Shown here: positions 59,878-64,000 of the stretch, piece by piece
How positions within the stretch are numbered: the stretch's first letter is position 1
Layout: every line of letters begins with the position of its first letter
NCBI RefSeq assembly: GCF_030012215.1
Contig: NZ_JASCXX010000018.1
Location: 52,529-116,528, forward strand
From: Anaerobaca lacustris
GTDB taxonomy: Bacteria; Planctomycetota; Phycisphaerae; Sedimentisphaerales; Anaerobacaceae
Direction: 5' to 3'
Length of the DNA stretch: 64,000 nt
Made by a program: the position numbers and the translations under genes
The notes under the pieces: model-generated
Told to the model about the DNA's origin: nothing
The model's database searches: none
Seen by the model: only the letters and a program-made list of their open reading frames with translations

Positions 59878-60255
59878 TTACAGTTTTCCGAGAATCATCA
59901 GGGCGGTGATGAAGCCGAAGACGACGATGCCCTCGGCCAGGGCCACGAAGATGAGGGCCTGCCCGGCGATCTGGGGCTTCTCGGCGACGGCGCCCATCGC
60001 GGCGGCGCCGACGTGGCTGATGGCGAAGCCGGCGCCGATGGCGCCGAGGCCGAACGCGGCGGCCGCGGCCAGCAGACCGAACTTCATGACGCCGGCCATC
60101 TCCTGCGTCACCTCGGGCTGTACGGTCGGTTCGTCGTGCGCCGTCTGGGCAAAGGCGTTGGAACAGAACAGCGTCCCGACGATCGCCAGGATCGTCAACA
60201 GGGCCACAACGCTCTGCGTGATGGTTGCTTTCAGTCTGCGTGCCGGTTCATCCAT
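59878..60255 (-). CDS. atpK: V-type ATP synthase subunit K (membrane rotor ring)
   Basis: 125 residues. A signal-like N-terminal helix (TQSVVALLTILAIVGTLFCSNAFAQ) precedes a single two-helix hairpin: KFGLLAAAAAFGLGAIGAGFAISHVGAAAMGAVAEKP and AGQALIFVALAEGIVVFGFITALMI. The glutamate in ALAEG is the ion-binding carboxylate. It is followed by Gly rather than Ser/Thr and the first helix lacks the glutamine of sodium-binding rings, which hints at proton coupling (inference). One hairpin per subunit resembles A-type and F-type rings more than the four-helix enterococcal NtpK. Confidence 0.9.
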   Translation of the reverse strand: MDEPARRLKATITQSVVALLTILAIVGTLFCSNAFAQTAHDEPTVQPEVTQEMAGVMKFGLLAAAAAFGLGAIGAGFAISHVGAAAMGAVAEKPQIAGQALIFVALAEGIVVFGFITALMILGKL

Positions 60256-60340
60256 TGCGTGCTATCCTTTCTTGTCCATTGCGAGAAGGTTGTTGGAACG
60301 GGCTCGTCCGAAAAGGAGCCATTGTGTCTTGTTCGGCGGA

Positions 60341-62362
60341 TCACGGTTCGCTGCTCAGCGAGATCGGGCAGTACAGCCGTCCGGTCCCATGGAAGAACTT
60401 CGTGAAGAACTCGTAGTAGTTCAGCCTCAGAGCCTGGATCGCCGCCGAGAGACCTTCCAGGCCGATCACCATGACGTTTCCCACGATGAGAATCAGCAGC
60501 GCGCCGAGGCCCGAGGTCATCTCGGCCAGCGTGAAGAAGGACATCATCAGGCACACGTGCGCGATGCCCAGGCCGGCGACCCGCATGAACGACAGTGTGT
60601 TGGACAGGTATCCGCTGAAGATCTCCAGCAACTCCACGGTCCATTGCATGGCGAAGGTCATGGCCAGGAAGAACGGGTTCGACGCCTTCGCGGCCCGTCC
60701 CCTCTCATGGGCGAAGTAGTGGTATGGTTCCTTGACCGCCAGCAGCAGCGCCGGCAATCCGACCAGCAGGAACATCGCGTTGCCGGAAGGGAATCCCTTG
60801 TAGTCGTGGCCGACCATGTACCATGCGATGTACACGCCGCCGGCGTAGATCCACCCGCCCAGAAGTCCGCCCTTGCTGAAGACCAGTTCCATCCACCGGC
60901 CGGTTCGAACCAGATTGAACCAGTTGAACAGCAGACCCATCGCGATGACGGCAATGCCGAAGTAGATGGTGATCGACAGGATGTCGTAAACGTCTCGGAC
61001 CGCCGACCGGCTCTGGGCGTGGCCGGCCACGATCCCGTGGAAGTCGAACCAGAGCGGCGGGAACAGCGCCATTCCGAAATACGAACCGAACATCGCGCCG
61101 AAGACGATGGCGGAGACGCCGCACCAGGAAATCAGCCAACAGAGGTTGTGGACCCCGCGCCTGGCCTGGTCATGCCGAGTCATACGTGCGACCAGGGCGC
61201 CGCCCAGGGCCAGGACCACTCCTTGTCCGACGTCGGCGAACATCAGACCGAACATGATCAGGTACAGGGGCATCACGAACGGCGTCGGATCGATCGTCCC
61301 GTACTGCGGAATCCCGAAATTGCTAACCAGCATCTGGAAGGGGGCCAGTACCTTGGGATTGTTGAACTGGACGGGTACCTCGGCCGCCGCTGTCTCTTTT
61401 CCGTCCGCCTCATGCCATTCCAGGTAGCAGCGGCCCTCACAGGCCTCGGTGATCTTGGCGCTGAGCCGTTCCTTCGTCGAACTGGCCAGCCATCCGGTGA
61501 ACAGGACCGTGCGTGACGACGATTGGAAGCTGGCCTGAATCCTCGCGCACAACTCCTGGATGCGCAGCTTGACCCAGAGGTCCTTCAGGCGCGGCTCCTC
61601 TTTGCGGATCAGGGCCGTGACCCGGTCCTGGAGTTTCTTCTGCTCGTCCGCCAGCGCCCGGAGTTTCTCCGTCAATTCCTTGGCCAGGTCCTTGCGGACC
61701 GACAGAAGCTCTTTCGGCAGATCGACCTTGGTCCACCCGGCGGTCGAGAGCAGTCGTTCGATCTGCTCCTGATCTCGCTTCATCGACAGCAGCAGGTAGT
61801 GCGCCAGGCCGTCCTGCTGGCCCAGCGCCATGGGCAGAACGGGCAGGCCTCGGAGCGACTCTTCGAATCGCTTGACGCCGGAGGCCGGGAGTTTTCCCGT
61901 CTGCATCGACAGCATGGACTGCCGCCCCGGCACCTGGAGTCCGCCCAGATCGACCCCGTACAGGTCGATCTGACGCTGGAGGTCTTCGAGCTTCAGGATC
62001 TCCTGCTGGAGCGACCGCTGCCTCTCCCGGATACTGTCGCGCTCTCCGTCGATTCGGTCGAGACGCTCGGTCTCGTTGTCCAGTTGGATCGCGACGCGAT
62101 TCTGCAGGTCCGTCTCCTTCGGCGCCGCCGGAACGGCGTCCACCGTACGGAGGATCCCCTCGATCCGCTTCCTCAGATCGGACAATGCGGCCAGGGCGGT
62201 CTCCGGATCGCTCTGCGCCGGCCGGTCCGGGCGTTCGAGATCGATCTCCGACGTGTGGATGAACTGCATGACCCCCTCGCGCAGAAGGGTCTCCGTCACA
62301 CGTTCCTTGTCCCTTCGAAGCACCACGGCGAACAGTTGTGTCATCTGGGTTGTCAGAATCAT
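60341..62362 (-). CDS. atpI: V-type ATP synthase subunit I (membrane stator)
   Basis: 673 residues. The N-terminal cytoplasmic half (about 1-330) is rich in coiled coil (REGVMQFIHTSEIDLERP, RIDGERDSIRERQRSLQQEILKLEDLQRQI). The C-terminal half has about seven or eight helices with FVMPLYLIMFGLMFADVGQGVVLALGGAL, IVFGAMFGSYFGMALFPP, SNPFFLAMTFAMQWTVELLEIFSGYLSNTLSFMRVAGLGIAH, where the arginine of the FMRVAG motif is the essential half-channel residue. Overlaps subunit C by 4 bp. Confidence 0.93.
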   Translation of the reverse strand: MILTTQMTQLFAVVLRRDKERVTETLLREGVMQFIHTSEIDLERPDRPAQSDPETALAALSDLRKRIEGILRTVDAVPAAPKETDLQNRVAIQLDNETERLDRIDGERDSIRERQRSLQQEILKLEDLQRQIDLYGVDLGGLQVPGRQSMLSMQTGKLPASGVKRFEESLRGLPVLPMALGQQDGLAHYLLLSMKRDQEQIERLLSTAGWTKVDLPKELLSVRKDLAKELTEKLRALADEQKKLQDRVTALIRKEEPRLKDLWVKLRIQELCARIQASFQSSSRTVLFTGWLASSTKERLSAKITEACEGRCYLEWHEADGKETAAAEVPVQFNNPKVLAPFQMLVSNFGIPQYGTIDPTPFVMPLYLIMFGLMFADVGQGVVLALGGALVARMTRHDQARRGVHNLCWLISWCGVSAIVFGAMFGSYFGMALFPPLWFDFHGIVAGHAQSRSAVRDVYDILSITIYFGIAVIAMGLLFNWFNLVRTGRWMELVFSKGGLLGGWIYAGGVYIAWYMVGHDYKGFPSGNAMFLLVGLPALLLAVKEPYHYFAHERGRAAKASNPFFLAMTFAMQWTVELLEIFSGYLSNTLSFMRVAGLGIAHVCLMMSFFTLAEMTSGLGALLILIVGNVMVIGLEGLSAAIQALRLNYYEFFTKFFHGTGRLYCPISLSSEP

Positions 62363-63426
62363 AGCACGCTTTCAATGCCTTCCAGCGGTCGGCCAAGGTG
62401 TTTCGCGTTCAGGATCGTGCGCACCTTCTTCATCTCGTCCGCCTTGAGAAGAAAATAGGCCAGGATGATGCCGATGGTAAACGGATACCCCGCCAGAATG
62501 CGCTGGACCTCGTGCCGGCGGATCTCCTCCAGGATGTGGCTGATCAGCGTCAGACGCGACGTGCTGTCCGACGCCTGCGACGCCAGGAGGGCCGAAAGCC
62601 CCGGATACGTGCCCACGACGAACTTCTGGAGCACCGGCGTGACGTTCTGTGCCCGGTACAACTCCTCGACCGTGGACCGGTTCAGGTGAAAGCCGCCCGG
62701 AATCAGCGCCGCCTCGATCACGTCGAGAGGCAGGTCGTAGAACCGCTTGAAGCGGATGATCCAACTGATGTTCAGCAGGTCGATCTCCACGCCGATCAGA
62801 CGGACCGCGATTTCACGGTCGTCTCGAGTCAGGCCCTGGATTGCCGCCGTGAGCCGGCCGTAATAGAGGTGATCGAACGCCACCTCCATGCGAAACAGAG
62901 AGCCATCCGACTCCACGATCGGGCCGTATTTCTCCACGATCGCACGGTAGGGCGTCCCGCGACAGACCCCGGCGATCTCGTCGAAGCTCTGCGCGTTGAC
63001 GATGAGGTCCATCGGGATCGGGCGGTGGATCGGTTCGTAAAGGATGTAATGGGCCGCCGATTCGTCCAGGCGCCCGCGGATCTTACGATCGAAGTAGATG
63101 CGTATCGCGTTCTTGACGTTGTCGATTTCGAATCGCAACAGCAGTGTATCGACCAGGGGCATCGAGCTTTCGTGGAGGTACTGGCGGATGTTCCGGTACA
63201 GCTCGATCTCGCTCTTGAGCAGTTCGAGCTCGGCCAGCCGCAGGTCGCCGCTGGTGTTGTAGACCTCTTCAAGATGGGCGTATGGGGTGTCCCGCAGAAG
63301 GGCCAGCGCCGCATCCACCGACGCGGCCTGCCCCAGTTGGTGAAAGACCTCATCGGGAAGGATCTGGCTGATCCGCGCCCGCAGCTTCGCGTTGATGAAC
63401 GAATACTTGGTCAATACACCGGCCAT
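62359..63426 (-). CDS. atpC: V-type ATP synthase subunit C (rotor-ring cap, V0 d type)
   Basis: 355 residues, alpha-helical. Family marks: YSFINAKLRARISQILPDEVFHQL at the N-terminus, ELELLKSEIELYRNIRQYL, FEIDNVKNAIRIYFDRK, IGVEIDLLNISWIIRFKRFYDLP, and EEIRRHEVQRILAGYPFTIGIILAYFLLKADEMKKVRTILNAKHLG at the C-terminus in broken segments. It links the D/F shaft to the K ring. Confidence 0.92.
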   Translation of the reverse strand: MAGVLTKYSFINAKLRARISQILPDEVFHQLGQAASVDAALALLRDTPYAHLEEVYNTSGDLRLAELELLKSEIELYRNIRQYLHESSMPLVDTLLLRFEIDNVKNAIRIYFDRKIRGRLDESAAHYILYEPIHRPIPMDLIVNAQSFDEIAGVCRGTPYRAIVEKYGPIVESDGSLFRMEVAFDHLYYGRLTAAIQGLTRDDREIAVRLIGVEIDLLNISWIIRFKRFYDLPLDVIEAALIPGGFHLNRSTVEELYRAQNVTPVLQKFVVGTYPGLSALLASQASDSTSRLTLISHILEEIRRHEVQRILAGYPFTIGIILAYFLLKADEMKKVRTILNAKHLGRPLEGIESVL

Positions 63427-63758
63427 CAGGGGCTGTCCGTGTCGTACTCCGTCGTTCGTATTGCCTGGCAGAGCGTCTCGACGAGGCCTTCCACGTCGGA
63501 TGCACCGCCGCCGAACAGCGATTCGGCGGCCTGCTCGGCCTCTTTGAGCCTCTCCTGACGCATCTGCTCGGCCTCTTTCTTGGCCTGCTCGACCGTGGCT
63601 TGCATCGTCTGGCGGGCCTGCTCTCTCGCCTCGGTCAGCGATTCGGAAATCTCCCGCTCGGCGCCCTGGCGAATCTCGGAGGCCTGAGCCTGGGCCTGCC
63701 GGAGAATCGCTCCAGCTTTTTCTTCGGCCTCAAAGACTTCCGCAATAATGCGTTTCAT
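63426..63758 (-). CDS. atpH: V-type ATP synthase peripheral-stalk subunit H (G-like)
   Basis: 110 residues from the ATG at 63758. Almost entirely a charged coiled coil with heptad alanines (AEEKAGAILRQAQAQASEIRQGAEREISES, QATVEQAKKEAEQMRQERLKEAEQAAES) and a short C-terminal tail. It is the partner of subunit E in the peripheral stalk. First gene of the operon; its stop touches the subunit C start (1-bp overlap). Confidence 0.85.
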   Translation of the reverse strand: MKRIIAEVFEAEEKAGAILRQAQAQASEIRQGAEREISESLTEAREQARQTMQATVEQAKKEAEQMRQERLKEAEQAAESLFGGGASDVEGLVETLCQAIRTTEYDTDSP

Positions 63759-63831
63759 AGAGCCAAATCCTGTACGAAGGTCTGCACCAGTCGATTTGCC
63801 GTATAGCACGGTCCAGGCTGGGGAAAGACGC

Positions 63832-63861
63832 TATAAAGACGCAATGCGCGACAATAGTCAA
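63832..63861 (-). promoter_or_regulatory. Candidate promoter of the V-ATPase operon
   Basis: On the minus strand TTGACT (63856-63861), an 18-bp spacer and TTTATA (63832-63837). Transcription would begin near 63825, about 67 nt before atpH. The remaining sequence to the window end holds no gene that I recognise. Confidence 0.5.
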
Positions 63862-64000
63862 GGGCAAAAATACGCCCACGCCAAGACAATCCTCCGGTTG
63901 GGCCGCCCATCGCGGCAGGCCGCCCGGCGTCGGACGCTGCCGGGCCGCCCGTACGGCGATCCGGCCCGCCCTTTTTTCTCGGTTTTTCACTTGTTTCAGG

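Noticed and set aside
63941..63977. Plus-strand GC hairpin CGGGCCG/CGGCCCG followed by six T, resembling a terminator
   Set aside because: No plus-strand gene precedes it (the V-ATPase operon reads the other way) and the 14-nt loop is long; possibly fortuitous in GC-rich DNA.

Overview
The window reads as a chromosomal segment of a GC-rich, Gram-negative, carbohydrate-degrading planctomycete, most likely of the Phycisphaerae/Sedimentisphaerales type. The evidence is a secreted LamG/discoidin protein, GLUG-repeat and DUF1080 (3-keto-glycoside hydrolase) proteins, twin-arginine 'RRxFL' sugar enzymes, XylR-type regulators, a DUF481 outer-membrane barrel and a bacterial V/A-type ATPase. The lineage is inferred from gene content only. 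No rRNA, tRNA, CRISPR array or recognisable transposase was seen.

Layout. 0.0-0.7 kb: two overlapping two-helix ferritin-like genes and the start of a secreted protein that runs off the left edge. 0.8-11.2 kb: a pentose/glycoside operon (GH97, lipoprotein aldose 1-epimerase, sodium/sugar symporter, ribulokinase AraB, ribulose-5-P 4-epimerase AraD, a COG2407-type isomerase in place of AraA, and an XylR regulator with a TTG start). 11.2-18.0 kb: a queuosine-tRNA mannosyltransferase-like enzyme, a large secreted LamG/discoidin protein, a beta-helix protein and a NIPSNAP protein. 18.2-22.1 kb: an HGSNAT-like membrane acyltransferase, class II photolyase, TIGR01777 epimerase and a PNPOx-like protein.

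22.3-28.6 kb: Rex behind a near-consensus promoter and its own operator, followed by a complete group 3b-type [NiFe] hydrogenase (hydBGDA), its maturation protease, a response regulator and an unknown protein. 28.6-29.4 kb: a DUF1080 protein. 29.5-31.4 kb: a lower-GC, two-gene cassette (nucleoside deoxyribosyltransferase-like plus HD dNTP triphosphohydrolase) with its own promoter and a 58-bp gene overlap. This is the best candidate for a transferred nucleotide-depletion (defence-like) or salvage system. 31.4-37.8 kb: LarA-like racemase, membrane protein, WaaP-like kinase, acyltransferase 3, flavin reductase, a Tat-signal TIM-barrel protein and a cluster of small palindromic repeats.

38.0-48.5 kb: a GLUG-repeat secreted protein, then a sugar operon on the minus strand (binding protein, ABC ATPase, permease, TIM-barrel/DUF1080 fusion, GH29-like fucosidase) divergent from a FucP-type symporter. 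A LacI-like operator overlaps the operon promoter. 48.6-54.3 kb: Rnk/GreA-family protein, a probable free-standing structured ncRNA with its own promoter and intrinsic terminator (about 49815-50033, minus), DUF481 barrel, MscS channel and HemL. 53.9-63.8 kb: the complete V-type ATPase operon (H-C-I-K-F-E-A-B-D, minus strand), which continues with 4-bp translational coupling into a universal stress protein and then a PTS EIIA-type (PtsN-like) protein.

How it fits together: external glycans are cut by secreted hydrolases, imported by symporters or the ABC system, and fermented. Rex senses NADH/NAD+ and probably controls the NAD(P)H-linked hydrogenase that disposes of reductant. The V-type ATPase couples ion gradients to ATP.
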